Positions 33,054-41,859 of a DNA stretch of 64,000 nucleotides are shown piece after piece; position 1 is the stretch's first letter; each line of letters opens with the position of its first letter. This DNA is from UBA3069 sp050633465. GTDB taxonomy: Bacteria > Pseudomonadota > Alphaproteobacteria > Rhodobacterales > Rhodobacteraceae. The position numbers were made by a program, and so were the translations under genes. The notes under the pieces were generated by a model. That model ran no database searches. It had not been told where the DNA came from and saw only the letters and a list, made by a program, of their open reading frames with translations. The DNA is taken from positions 310,001 to 374,000 of the forward strand of contig JBOEGO010000002.1 in the NCBI GenBank assembly GCA_050633465.1, read 5' to 3'.

Positions 33054-33252
33054 AAATACATCCATCAATGCAAAAATTAACCATTTCGTTAACATTGGTT
33101 AATCTGCGCCTGACGCCAAAGCGTGTCAATCCGCAATCCTGACCGCCTACACCCATGTCGCCGCCCAAAACCACAGATTGCACCCCCCGAAACATAGGAA
33201 TCCACCGAAATCACCGCTGTTTTATACGAATTTTCCCCGCTACTCTGACGGT

Positions 33253-33939
33253 ATGAAACGCACCCTGACCCTGCTGACCCTGATCATCCTGACTGCCTGC
33301 GGGCGGCCGTTAACCATGAATGAACGCGCCTTCACCGCCGCCACTTTCGGTCCCGATTTCCCCACCGAACGGGTCCGCCTGAACGACGATCTGATGTTCG
33401 GTGAGGTCACATATAAACGCCCGATCCGCCCCCGCCTGACCTGCTCCGAGCGAATCTGGCCCCCGTCAAAAGGCGAAACCGTTACCGTCGCCCCCGGTGC
33501 CATGGTCGGATTTCACACCGCGTTTTTCCGCCCAGACCTCTATCGCAAGGACTTCTTGCCCGACTATCCGCAGCAGTTTGATCTGGTCGACACCATGCTG
33601 TTCGCCCATGAAATGACCCATGTCTGGCAATGGGCCAACCGCGCCCGCACGGGGTATCACCCGTTCAAGGGCGCGGGCGAACACTCCGGCAACCCTGACC
33701 CCTATCTGTTTGATCCTGATACGAAAATATCGTTTCTTGATCATGGCTACGAACAACAGGGCGCCATAGTAGAGGAATACGTCTGCTGCCGCCTGCTGGA
33801 CCCGGACGCGCCGCGCACCAAACGTCTGCGCGATATGATCAGCGCCGAAATGCCCCTGCAACGGCTGGACAATTTACTGCAATCGCCGCGCGTGCAAATC
33901 CCGTGGCGCGGTGCAGAAATCAGCGGCATCTGCCGTTAA
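33253..33939 (+). CDS. Lipoprotein with HExxH zinc-peptidase-like motif
   Basis: A 228-residue putative lipoprotein. The signal peptide MKRTLTLLTLIILTAC ends in a lipobox with Cys16. Near residue 120 there is LFAHEMTHVWQW, a HExxH zinc motif of the type seen in DUF4157-like and related putative metallopeptidases; a third ligand could be the Glu in GAIVEEYVCC about 55 residues later. It would sit in the periplasm attached to a membrane. The ATG at 33253 is chosen for the signal peptide. The gene faces three cytochrome genes on the other strand. Confidence 0.75.
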   Translation: MKRTLTLLTLIILTACGRPLTMNERAFTAATFGPDFPTERVRLNDDLMFGEVTYKRPIRPRLTCSERIWPPSKGETVTVAPGAMVGFHTAFFRPDLYRKDFLPDYPQQFDLVDTMLFAHEMTHVWQWANRARTGYHPFKGAGEHSGNPDPYLFDPDTKISFLDHGYEQQGAIVEEYVCCRLLDPDAPRTKRLRDMISAEMPLQRLDNLLQSPRVQIPWRGAEISGICR

Positions 33940-33957
33940 CCCGGGCCTAACAGCTCC

Positions 33958-34344
33958 TTAACGCTGGATGCTCTCCAGATAGGTCATCAGCGCCGCCAAA
34001 GGCCGCGCCACAGGCGACTGGCTGCCATCCTCCAAGGTCACGGGCACCGTATCGCCACGCAGCAACACCCCGAATTCCGGCATATCGGGGCGGGCATCCA
34101 TGCGGGTGTATCCGTCAATCTGGCTTAACACCGCGCTAACGGGAAACACACCGCCCCGCGACAGCCGTGTCAGATCACTGGGCGCTGGGTGCATGCCCCG
34201 CGCCAGCTCCCCGTCACCATGTCCGCTAACCCCATGACACATCGCGCAATTTTCCGCATATATCACAGCGCCTTCGGGGGCGTCAGGCATCGCCAGAGGC
34301 GCGCACCCCGCCGCCAGAACCGCCAGTATCACCAGCCGTTTCAT
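33958..34344 (-). CDS. Cytochrome c lipoprotein (1 of 3)
   Basis: A 128-residue monohaem cytochrome c. The lipobox LAAGC places the lipidated cysteine at 14, and the haem motif CAMCH follows at 33-37. Candidate distal methionines are in ARPDMPEFG. The C-terminal helix MTYLESIQ is shared with the next two genes. It is the last gene of a minus-strand set of three related small cytochromes and overlaps the preceding gene by 4 bases. It would carry electrons at the periplasmic face; its partner is not encoded here. Confidence 0.92.
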   Translation of the reverse strand: MKRLVILAVLAAGCAPLAMPDAPEGAVIYAENCAMCHGVSGHGDGELARGMHPAPSDLTRLSRGGVFPVSAVLSQIDGYTRMDARPDMPEFGVLLRGDTVPVTLEDGSQSPVARPLAALMTYLESIQR

Positions 34345-34757
34345 TGCTGGATCTCCTGCAAATACGCGACCAGATCGGCAATCGGCCGCCCCATCATCAC
34401 CGGCTGGCCCGCCCCCGTTTTCATCGCCACATCATCCCCCTGAAAAAACGCGCCATAAACCGGCATGGATGACCCGTGGCTGACCAAAGGGTCACGCCCG
34501 TCAATCCGCATCACCACCCGCATCAGCGGAAATTCCCCTTTGTTATCAATGGATAGGCGCGACAAGTCCTTGGGCTGCACCAGCAGAACAGGGGCCATCG
34601 GGCCTTTGCCGTCGGCCTCTAACCCGTGACAGGTGGCGCAGTGCTGCATGAATATGCTGCGCCCTTCTTCGGCCTCTTGGGCATAAAGGGGGGCATGAAC
34701 GGGGGCAAGGGCCATGCCCGCCACCCCGATCACCGCAATCGCAAGGTATTTCAGCAT
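34341..34757 (-). CDS. Cytochrome c (2 of 3)
   Basis: A 138-residue monohaem cytochrome c with a normal signal peptide (MLKYLAIAVIGVAGMALAPV, cleavage near YAQ) rather than a lipobox. The haem site is CATCH at 40-44 and the likely methionine ligand is in GSSMPVYG. The ATG at 34757 is preceded by GGAAG; the longer frame to 34784 is not needed. It is coupled to cytochrome 1 by an ATGA overlap. The C-terminal LVAYLQEIQQ matches its two neighbours. Confidence 0.92.
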   Translation of the reverse strand: MLKYLAIAVIGVAGMALAPVHAPLYAQEAEEGRSIFMQHCATCHGLEADGKGPMAPVLLVQPKDLSRLSIDNKGEFPLMRVVMRIDGRDPLVSHGSSMPVYGAFFQGDDVAMKTGAGQPVMMGRPIADLVAYLQEIQQ

Positions 34758-34839
34758 GTGAATCTTCCTTCTTGATAACGCCATGAAACAGCATCGCAGC
34801 CACCACGCCCCCTGTCCTTGATCCGCATCAGATCACGCA

Positions 34840-35226
34840 TCATCCCGCCTGAATCGACTCCAGATAGGCGACCAGTTCGGCCAATGCTTTGGGGGTTGCG
34901 ACCTTGCCCTGATCCGTCATCACCATCACGGTTTCACCCGCCAGTAACGACCCGAACTCCGGCATGATACTGGCGTGAAAACTGTCGGGATAGCCGTGGA
35001 TTTTGGTGATCACCCGCTCGCGCGGAAACACGCCGCCGTTGCCCGCCGACAGCATCGTCAGATTGGCGGGGGGCACTGGCAGATCGCCACCATAGGCCCC
35101 ATCGCCCGCGCCCCCTCGCCCGTGACACCCCACGCAATAGGTTTGAAAAACATCCCGCCCCGGCTGTGGCTGCACCGCGCACCCCGCCAGAACCATTGCC
35201 ATTCCCGCCCAGATCATCGGTTTCAT
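34840..35226 (-). CDS. Cytochrome c lipoprotein (3 of 3)
   Basis: A 128-residue monohaem cytochrome c. The lipobox VLAGC puts the lipidated residue at 16, and the haem motif CVGCH is at 31-35. A methionine in SIMPEFGS is the likely sixth ligand, and LVAYLESIQ closes the protein. The ATG at 35226 has GAGGG upstream. It is the first of three paralogous cytochromes. A 32-bp palindrome lies 15-46 bases before its start and may be an operator or the lolCD terminator. Confidence 0.92.
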   Translation of the reverse strand: MKPMIWAGMAMVLAGCAVQPQPGRDVFQTYCVGCHGRGGAGDGAYGGDLPVPPANLTMLSAGNGGVFPRERVITKIHGYPDSFHASIMPEFGSLLAGETVMVMTDQGKVATPKALAELVAYLESIQAG

Positions 35227-35240
35227 CGCTGCCCTCTTTG

Positions 35241-35272
35241 CCTTTGTTTTCCAATACTTGGCAAAACAAAGG
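35241..35272. promoter_or_regulatory. Palindrome upstream of cytochrome c gene 3
   Basis: CCTTTGTTTTCCAA, TAC, then TTGGCAAAACAAAGG: arms match over 14 bp with one extra C in the right arm. It lies in the 75-base gap between lolD and the cytochrome gene. It could be an operator for the cytochrome gene or a stem ending lolCD transcription. Confidence 0.5.
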
Positions 35273-35301
35273 GCAAGGCGCATTGATCCAGCGCAAACCG
35301 C

Positions 35302-35985
35302 CTATTCTTCGGTCAGCACACCGGCGTTCAGGCGCAACACACGGTCCATCCGCGATGCCAGTTCCATGTTATGCGTCGCGATCAGGGCCGACAATCCGGT
35401 CGCCCGAACCAGCTCCATCAAGGCGCCAAACACCTGATCCGAGGTCGCCGGATCAAGGTTACCCGTCGGCTCGTCCGCCAGCAGCAAACGCGGCTCATTG
35501 GCAAGCGCCCGGCAAAACGCCACGCGCTGCTGTTCACCCCCGGATAATTCCGCCGGACGGTGATCGGCACGCGCCCCAACCCCGACCCGCGCCAACAGGT
35601 CCGCCGCGCGGGTTTCGGCCTCGCGACGTGACACACCATAGGCCAGTTGCGGCAGCACGATATTTTCCAAGGCATTGAATTCAGGCAATAAATGATGAAA
35701 CTGATAGACAAATCCGACATCCGCCCGCCGCACCGCCGTGCGCTTGCGATCCGACAGGCCGCTCATGTCGCGACCGCCGATTTCCACCCGCCCCGCATCG
35801 GCCACATCCAGCAATCCGGCGATGTGCAACAGGGTGGATTTCCCCGCCCCCGAGGGCGCAACCAGCGCCACAACCTCGCCGCGCCCCATGGTTAACGATA
35901 CCCCCTGCAACACCTGCACAGCGCCCGCCAACCCCTTGTTATAGGTCTTCTCGATCCCTTCCAGTTTCAGCACCACATCACTCAT
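35302..35985 (-). CDS. lolD: ABC transporter ATP-binding protein, lipoprotein release
   Basis: A 227-residue ATPase that powers extraction of lipoproteins from the inner membrane by LolCE-type permeases. Walker A is APSGAGKSTL, the signature is LSGGEQQR, and Walker B is LLLADEPTGNLD. LADEPTGNLDPATS and the short length are typical for LolD/MacB-like ATPases. It overlaps the end of the permease gene by 8 bases. The presence of many lipoprotein genes in the window fits a general role. Confidence 0.93.
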   Translation of the reverse strand: MSDVVLKLEGIEKTYNKGLAGAVQVLQGVSLTMGRGEVVALVAPSGAGKSTLLHIAGLLDVADAGRVEIGGRDMSGLSDRKRTAVRRADVGFVYQFHHLLPEFNALENIVLPQLAYGVSRREAETRAADLLARVGVGARADHRPAELSGGEQQRVAFCRALANEPRLLLADEPTGNLDPATSDQVFGALMELVRATGLSALIATHNMELASRMDRVLRLNAGVLTEE

Positions 35986-37267
35986 AGCGCAGCGCCTCCA
36001 CCGGGTTCATCCGCGCCGCACGCCGCGCCGGAAATATCGTCACAATAAAACTCAACCCCAGCGACAGACCCACCGCCGACAACACATCGGGCAATTCCAG
36101 CTTCGCGGGCAACTGGTAAATTCCGCGAATGGACGGGTCCCAAACGCCGCCCCCCGCCACCGTGTTCACCAGTGCGAAAATCTGGTCGATATAGATGGCG
36201 AACAAACAGCCCAAAATCACCCCCAACGCGGTGCCGATCAGCCCCGTAAACGCGCCGCAAATGAAAAACACCCGCAAAACCGATCCTTCGCTTAACCCCA
36301 TGGTGCGCAAAATCCCGATGTCGCGGCCCTTGTTTTTCACCAGCATGATCAGGCCCGATACGATGTTCATCGCCGCGATCAACACCAGGATCGACAGGAT
36401 CACGAACATCACGTTGTCCTCTATGTCCAAGGCCCGCAAAAACCCGCCCGAGGCATCGCGCCATGTCCAGATTTGCGCGCCCTCGCCCCCCGCCAGCATC
36501 AGCGGCAGCGCGATTTTGTCCACCTCTTCGGGGCGCGCGACCATGACCTCTAATTCATCGGCCACACCCTCGCGGTTGAAATAGGATTGCGCCTCGGCAA
36601 AGGGCATATAAACCCGTGTGCGATCAATGTCATAGCGGCCCGCAGTGAATATATAAACCACCTCGTATGATTTGACCCGCGGGCTGGTGCCGAACGCGGT
36701 TTTCACGCCGTTGGGGCTGATGATTTTCACCTTGTCGCCCGTGGTGACGTTCAATTCCCGCGCCACGCCAGACCCGATGGCGATGCCCTCGGCCAGTCGT
36801 TCGATATCGCCCAGACTGTCCGTGGGGTTGGCCACACGGGGGATGGTTTTCATATCGTCCAGCGCGATGCCGAACACCTCGATTCCTGCGTTCCGGTCGC
36901 GGGCGTTGGCCATGACCTGCCCCTTGATCAGGGGGGCGACCCGCGTCACGCCCGCCACATCGCGCACCCGCGCCGCCATGTCATTGTAATCGCTCAGGCT
37001 GCGGTCAATCCGCCCGGTCACAGGGTCCACCTGCCCGACCGAATAAACCGTCACATGGGCATTCGCGCCCAAAATCGTATCGACAAATTCGGCCCGAAAC
37101 CCGCTGCGCACCGCCAGCGTCGCGATCAAGGCAAACACCGCCAGCGTGATCCCGACAAGGCTGATCACGGTCATCACCGAAACCCCGCCCTCGGCGCGTC
37201 TTGCGCGCAAATAACGCCACGCGATCATCCATTCAAAGGCTGCGAAAGGGGCGGTTTGTCCTGCCAT
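35978..37267 (-). CDS. lolC: Lipoprotein-releasing ABC transporter permease (LolC/E family)
   Basis: A 429-residue inner-membrane permease with one N-terminal transmembrane helix (VMTVISLVGITLAVFALIA), a large periplasmic domain and three C-terminal helices, the FtsX/MacB plan. The N-terminal FEWMIAWRYLRARR is the family signature and the end PARRAARMNPVEALRYE is typical. As in other alphaproteobacteria one LolC/E-like protein probably forms a homodimer with LolD. It is first in the lolCD operon. Confidence 0.92.
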   Translation of the reverse strand: MAGQTAPFAAFEWMIAWRYLRARRAEGGVSVMTVISLVGITLAVFALIATLAVRSGFRAEFVDTILGANAHVTVYSVGQVDPVTGRIDRSLSDYNDMAARVRDVAGVTRVAPLIKGQVMANARDRNAGIEVFGIALDDMKTIPRVANPTDSLGDIERLAEGIAIGSGVARELNVTTGDKVKIISPNGVKTAFGTSPRVKSYEVVYIFTAGRYDIDRTRVYMPFAEAQSYFNREGVADELEVMVARPEEVDKIALPLMLAGGEGAQIWTWRDASGGFLRALDIEDNVMFVILSILVLIAAMNIVSGLIMLVKNKGRDIGILRTMGLSEGSVLRVFFICGAFTGLIGTALGVILGCLFAIYIDQIFALVNTVAGGGVWDPSIRGIYQLPAKLELPDVLSAVGLSLGLSFIVTIFPARRAARMNPVEALRYE

Positions 37268-37385
37268 CTGACCTGCGGTTCCTCATGTCTGGCGCGGTTT
37301 TCCACACCTGTTTCTGCGCCTGCGACACTGCGGGCGAAACCGGCCAAGGTCAAGGCCGCGCCCGCATCTGTAACGCCCTTGTCAC

Positions 37386-38534
37386 CTAGCGGCTGAACCG
37401 CAAGATCCCGCCGCCCCGCGCATCCATCAGCGCCACAACCGAACCATCCGCCAGAACCGCCAGATCGCGAATGCGCCCCTGCCCCATGCGAAACCTTTCC
37501 TCGCCCGCGACCCGCGTGCCGTCCATGTCCAGCCGCACCATCCCGCCGGGGTTCAGCGATGCGGCCAGAATATCACCGCGCCATTCTGGAAACATATCCC
37601 CCTGATAAAACAGCATATTCCCCGGCGCGATCACCGGATCCCAGTAATAGACCGGCTCCTCCATGCCCGGCGCACGCGGGGCGGCGCTGCCAATCGGGGC
37701 GCCGCCATAGGTCTCGCCATAGCTGACCACGGGCCAGCCGTAATTGCCGCCCTTGCGGATCAGGTTCAACTCGTCGCCACCTTTGGGGCCATGTTCCAGC
37801 CCCCATAATGTCCCGTCCGGTGACAGCGCCGCGCCCTGCATATTGCGATGCCCCAGCGACCAGATTTCCGGCGCGCCACCATCCAGCGGCACCCGCATCA
37901 CCTTGCCATAGGTCTTGTCCATATCCTGCGCAAAGCCCCGTTCTGCGCGGGTGCTGTGTTCGCCTGTCGTGACCCAGGCCTGCGCCCCGTCGATCACAAT
38001 GCGCGACCCGTAATGTTTGGCCGTGGGGGACGCGGGCGATTGCACGAAAATGTCGCGCAGATCGGTCAATGCCGTGGCATCCGGCGATAGAACCGCCCGC
38101 GCCGCCGCCGTGGCCGACCCGCCCGCAACCGGTTTGGCATAGGTCAGGTAAATCACGCGGCTTTGCGCAAAATCGGCGGCCAGTGCCACATCCAGCAACC
38201 CGCCCTGCCCGCGTGCGAACACCTTTGGCACGCCTGTGATCGGGGCAGATTTCGACCCCTCCATGGTGACAATGCGCAAGGCGCCGCCGCGTTCAGTGAC
38301 CAGCAACCGCCCGTCCGGCATCACGGCAACACCCCAAGGGTGCGCCAACCCGTCCGCCACAACCTCGACCCTTAAATCCACCCCGCTGTCCTGCTTGGGA
38401 GCGCGGGTCTGGTGTTCAAACGCGGGCTGGAAACCGGGCACATTCTTGCGCCCGAACTCCCAGGCCTGCGCAGGCAAGGGCGCAATCATCGGGGCAATCG
38501 ACAAGATCAAAAACGGCAGGGCAAAACGCGGCAT
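37386..38534 (-). CDS. PQQ-dependent aldose sugar dehydrogenase-like protein (YliI/Asd family)
   Basis: A 382-residue periplasmic six-bladed beta-propeller. A signal peptide (MPRFALPFLILSIAPMIA, cleavage near AQA) is followed by GLAHPWGVAVMPDGRLLVTER (family block, quoted as GLAHPWGVAVMPDG), SLGHRNMQG with the catalytic-type His, and WGLEHGPKGGDELN. Such enzymes oxidise aldoses with PQQ as cofactor and pass electrons to quinone or cytochrome. PQQ supply is not encoded here. It is separated by about 120 bases from lolC. A GGAGG lies before the ATG. Confidence 0.9.
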   Translation of the reverse strand: MPRFALPFLILSIAPMIAPLPAQAWEFGRKNVPGFQPAFEHQTRAPKQDSGVDLRVEVVADGLAHPWGVAVMPDGRLLVTERGGALRIVTMEGSKSAPITGVPKVFARGQGGLLDVALAADFAQSRVIYLTYAKPVAGGSATAAARAVLSPDATALTDLRDIFVQSPASPTAKHYGSRIVIDGAQAWVTTGEHSTRAERGFAQDMDKTYGKVMRVPLDGGAPEIWSLGHRNMQGAALSPDGTLWGLEHGPKGGDELNLIRKGGNYGWPVVSYGETYGGAPIGSAAPRAPGMEEPVYYWDPVIAPGNMLFYQGDMFPEWRGDILAASLNPGGMVRLDMDGTRVAGEERFRMGQGRIRDLAVLADGSVVALMDARGGGILRFSR

Positions 38535-38653
38535 AACTTCCTCCGGAAACGTGACATTCCCGTCAGAACCTAGCGCCCGGTGCCTGCGCGTCCATCACAT
38601 TGGCGTCAACCCGCCCGCTGCGCCACAATGGCCGGTCGCAGGGGCAATCGGGA

Positions 38654-38690
38654 GGCAGTCAGGGGGCAGTCGCGGGCAGTCAGGGGCGGC
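38654..38690. repeat. Short degenerate tandem repeat (GGCAGTC units)
   Basis: Three units with GGCAGTC cores about 11-12 bp apart, in the gap between the sugar dehydrogenase start and the proS stop. Low-complexity; no function seen. Confidence 0.5.
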
Positions 38691-38724
38691 AAAGCAACGG
38701 CAACAAAGCCCCGCCGCCACCGGA

Positions 38725-40071
38725 TCAAACCCCGCGATGGGGAGCGTAAATTTCGACCACCTTGGCAATCGCATCGGCAGGGGCCAGCTCCTCGCTCTCC
38801 CCCGTGCGGCGGCTGGTCAATTCCACCACGCCATTTTTCAACCCGCGCGGCCCAACGGTGATGCGCCACGGCAACCCGATCAGATCCATGCCCGCAAACT
38901 TGCCTCCGGCCCGTTCCTTGCGATCATCATAAAGCGGCTCCAACCCCAGTCTGGTGAATTCCTGATACAGGCTTTCGCAGGCGGCATCGGCCTCGGCGTC
39001 GCCCTGTTTCAGATTCACAATCCCGATGTGGAACGGCGTCACGCCCTCGGGCCAGATGATGCCCTTATCGTCATGTGATGCCTCGATGATCGCGCCCAAC
39101 AGGCGCGACACACCAATGCCGTGGCTGCCCATATGCACAGGCACGGGTTTGCCATCCGGCCCCTGCACAGTGGCCCCCATGGGTTCGGAATATTTGGTCC
39201 CGAAATAGAAAATCTGCCCCACTTCGATGCCCCGCGCACTGCGCTGGCGCGCCTCTGGCACCTTGTCGAATTCGCCCTGATCATGGGTTTCATCGGTGCG
39301 GGCATAGAGCGCGGTAAATTCCTCCATCACGGCGCGGCATTCATCGACATTGTTGTAATCAATCTCGCGATCACCCAGCCGGATATCCGTCACCGCGGCG
39401 TCATAAAACACCTCGCTTTCGCCCGTCTCGGCCAGCACCAGAAACTCGTGCGTATCATCCCCGCCGATCGGGCCGGAATCCGCCCGCATCGGGATCGCCT
39501 GCAACCCCATGCGTTCATAGGTGCGGATATAGCTGACCAGATGCCGGTTATAGGCATGCAGCGCGTCTTCCTTGCTCAGGTCAAAATTATACCCGTCCTT
39601 CATCAGGAACTCACGCCCCCGCATCACCCCGAAACGCGGCCGGATCTCATCGCGGAATTTCCACTGGATGTGATACAGGGTCAGTGGCAAATCCTTGTAA
39701 CTGCTGACATTGCTGCGGAAAATATCGGTGATCATTTCCTCGTTGGTGGGGCCATACAACATATCGCGCCCGTGGCGGTCGCTGATGCGCAGCATCTCTT
39801 CGCCGTAATCGTCATACCGCCCCGATTCACGCCACAGATCGGCGGGTTGCAGGGTCGGCATCAGCATGGGGATATGCCCGGCGCGCACCTGTTCCTCGTG
39901 GACAATATTTTCCAGCTTGCGCAACACCTTGAACCCCAGCGGCAACCAGGAATAAATCCCCGCCGATTGCTGTTTGATCATACCGGCCCGCAGCATCAGG
40001 CGGTGGCTGACAATCTGCGCCTCCGCTGGGTTCTCTTTCAAAACGGGCAGAAAATAGCGCGACAGACGCAT
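38725..40071 (-). CDS. proS: Proline--tRNA ligase (short form without editing domain)
   Basis: A 448-residue class II synthetase charging tRNA-Pro. The N-terminus is MRLSRYFLPVLKENPAEA. Motif 2 is seen around KFRDEIRPRFGVMRGREFLM and motif 3 around GSHGIGVSRLLGA. The INS editing domain between motifs 2 and 3 is much shortened, the usual form in alphaproteobacteria. The start at 40071 is preceded by GGAAGGA; the open frame upstream to 40422 is not protein-like and overlaps the divergent pentapeptide gene. Confidence 0.95.
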   Translation of the reverse strand: MRLSRYFLPVLKENPAEAQIVSHRLMLRAGMIKQQSAGIYSWLPLGFKVLRKLENIVHEEQVRAGHIPMLMPTLQPADLWRESGRYDDYGEEMLRISDRHGRDMLYGPTNEEMITDIFRSNVSSYKDLPLTLYHIQWKFRDEIRPRFGVMRGREFLMKDGYNFDLSKEDALHAYNRHLVSYIRTYERMGLQAIPMRADSGPIGGDDTHEFLVLAETGESEVFYDAAVTDIRLGDREIDYNNVDECRAVMEEFTALYARTDETHDQGEFDKVPEARQRSARGIEVGQIFYFGTKYSEPMGATVQGPDGKPVPVHMGSHGIGVSRLLGAIIEASHDDKGIIWPEGVTPFHIGIVNLKQGDAEADAACESLYQEFTRLGLEPLYDDRKERAGGKFAGMDLIGLPWRITVGPRGLKNGVVELTSRRTGESEELAPADAIAKVVEIYAPHRGV

Positions 40072-40298
40072 GGGCGGGGTGTCCTTCCGGCGGAAAATTG
40101 TTCGCCCCAGCATTAGGCAAGAACGCCCCCGCACACAAGACCGCCCATGCGTGCAGGCGCGCCAAGGCCGCAAGGCCGCTGCATCCCCATGCCCGCACCT
40201 CCTGTCTCTCCTGCCCCTCCCGTCTTCCCAATTCCCTTCCCCCACAGGCAACCAACGGTTAACCTGATGCCAAACCGCATCCCGATAACGAGTAACAA

Positions 40299-41798
40299 AT
40301 GCCGCCAAACTCCAAGAACCCGCCCAGCCAGCCCACGCCACCCAAGAACATGCTGGACTGGATGGGCGTCTCCGGCACGCCGAACTGGCGCGTTGCGCGT
40401 CCACTAGGCGGTGCCTTTTCACTGCTGGTCGCTTTGTTCTTTGTCGCGGCTCTGATCGCGACTGGAGCCGTCCTTGTGCGCACTATTTTCATCAGCACCG
40501 GCCCCAACCTCGGCGCAGGCGCACTCATCGCCGCCATCCTCGGTGCGCCCTTCCTGATCTGGGGCACCGTGATCAAACATACATCCCTCACCTTCCAAAA
40601 AGAAGGCCACATCACCGACCGCATATCCAAAGCGGTCGAACATCTGGGCGCGGAAAAAACCGTTGACCGGATCGGAAGGCCAGTGACGATATGGACGGGC
40701 CAAGCAGAACGCATTTCCTACGACTACGACTGGGCTCAAAAACTGGAAGGTAAACCGAGGACGAAGATTTATCCAAAGGAATGGGACAGGAGTTGGAACC
40801 ACGAAACTGAGGACGTTGATGAAGGCTACCGCGCTACTGTCTCAACATGGCCCTCTGAACGCACAATAATCCAGTGGCAAGGAGAAACCGTGTCATTAGA
40901 TAAGGGCGAGGAAATAGGCGTCGAGGGCGAATGGCGGCCCTTCTCGGAAACCGTTCCCAATATCGAGGTCCGCATCGGCGGGCTGCTGTCGCTGGAGCGC
41001 ATCGCTCAGGATTCCACCATTTACGACAAAGGCCGCGACCATGTGCGCGTGATGGAAATCCTTTGCGCCTATGTGCGCGAAAATGCCAAGGCCGCGCACT
41101 TGAAGTCAACGCCAACGCCCTTCCAGATAAAAAAACCGCGCATCGACATTCAGACTGCAATGAAGGTCATCAAAGATCGCAGCGATGAACAGGTGGCGAT
41201 TGAAGCCGAGCAGAAATACCGCCTCGACCTACGCAGCTGTGATCTGGATGGTTGCGATTTGAGCCACGGGAAGTTTGCTGGAGCACTGATGCAAGATAGC
41301 CGTTTTGAAGGGGCGAAATTTGCGCACGCAAACTTGTCAGGGGCGAACCTTAGATTTTGCTTGCTCAACTTTGCCAGCTTTCGTTTTTCCTGCCTAAAGG
41401 GAACTGGGTTAGACTACAGCGAAATTACAAATTCATCTAACTATCAATGGACTGGAACGACTGTAGTCGGGGTTTCTGTAATCGCCTCGAACATACCCGC
41501 TTTCCCATTTTTCAGCCGCTTTCAGCAAGAAACATTCGGATCGAAAGACACTGTGGTCAATGACAGGTGGAAGGAGCTGAAAATGACTTCCCTCGCAGAA
41601 AGTAAAGATCTAGATGGTCCTTTCGTCACCGATGCGCAAAAAATCTCAATGCTTCAAGAAGCTCAAAATGCCAGACGCGGTCGCCTTACACACTTCATTC
41701 AATGGAGCCCGTATGAGGGCGAAGATCAGCAGACAATGCACAGCCTCCGCGCATACCGCAAACGCAAAGGCCTCATCGGCTGGCCCTATGAGGACTAA
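40299..41798 (+). CDS. Pentapeptide-repeat membrane protein
   Basis: A 499-residue protein with two N-terminal transmembrane helices (FSLLVALFFVAALIATGAVL and LGAGALIAAILGAPFLIWG). A cytoplasmic region then has IRIGGLL-like VRIGGLLSLERIAQDS and VRVMEILCAYVRENA, a common block of this family. A short right-handed helix of pentapeptides follows (CDLDG CDLSH, FEGAK FAHAN LSGAN). Function is unknown; the repeats mimic a rod and often mediate protein contact. The last third is less GC-rich than the surroundings. It is divergent from proS. Confidence 0.85.
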   Translation: MPPNSKNPPSQPTPPKNMLDWMGVSGTPNWRVARPLGGAFSLLVALFFVAALIATGAVLVRTIFISTGPNLGAGALIAAILGAPFLIWGTVIKHTSLTFQKEGHITDRISKAVEHLGAEKTVDRIGRPVTIWTGQAERISYDYDWAQKLEGKPRTKIYPKEWDRSWNHETEDVDEGYRATVSTWPSERTIIQWQGETVSLDKGEEIGVEGEWRPFSETVPNIEVRIGGLLSLERIAQDSTIYDKGRDHVRVMEILCAYVRENAKAAHLKSTPTPFQIKKPRIDIQTAMKVIKDRSDEQVAIEAEQKYRLDLRSCDLDGCDLSHGKFAGALMQDSRFEGAKFAHANLSGANLRFCLLNFASFRFSCLKGTGLDYSEITNSSNYQWTGTTVVGVSVIASNIPAFPFFSRFQQETFGSKDTVVNDRWKELKMTSLAESKDLDGPFVTDAQKISMLQEAQNARRGRLTHFIQWSPYEGEDQQTMHSLRAYRKRKGLIGWPYED

Positions 41799-41859
41799 CC
41801 CCTCTTGAAACCCTGCCCCGCTCGGGCGACATAGGGTCAAACCATCAAAGGATGCGCAT

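Noticed and set aside
40071..40422. 117-residue extension of ProS
   Set aside because: It overlaps the divergent pentapeptide gene and does not resemble ProS; the start at 40071 gives the family N-terminus.
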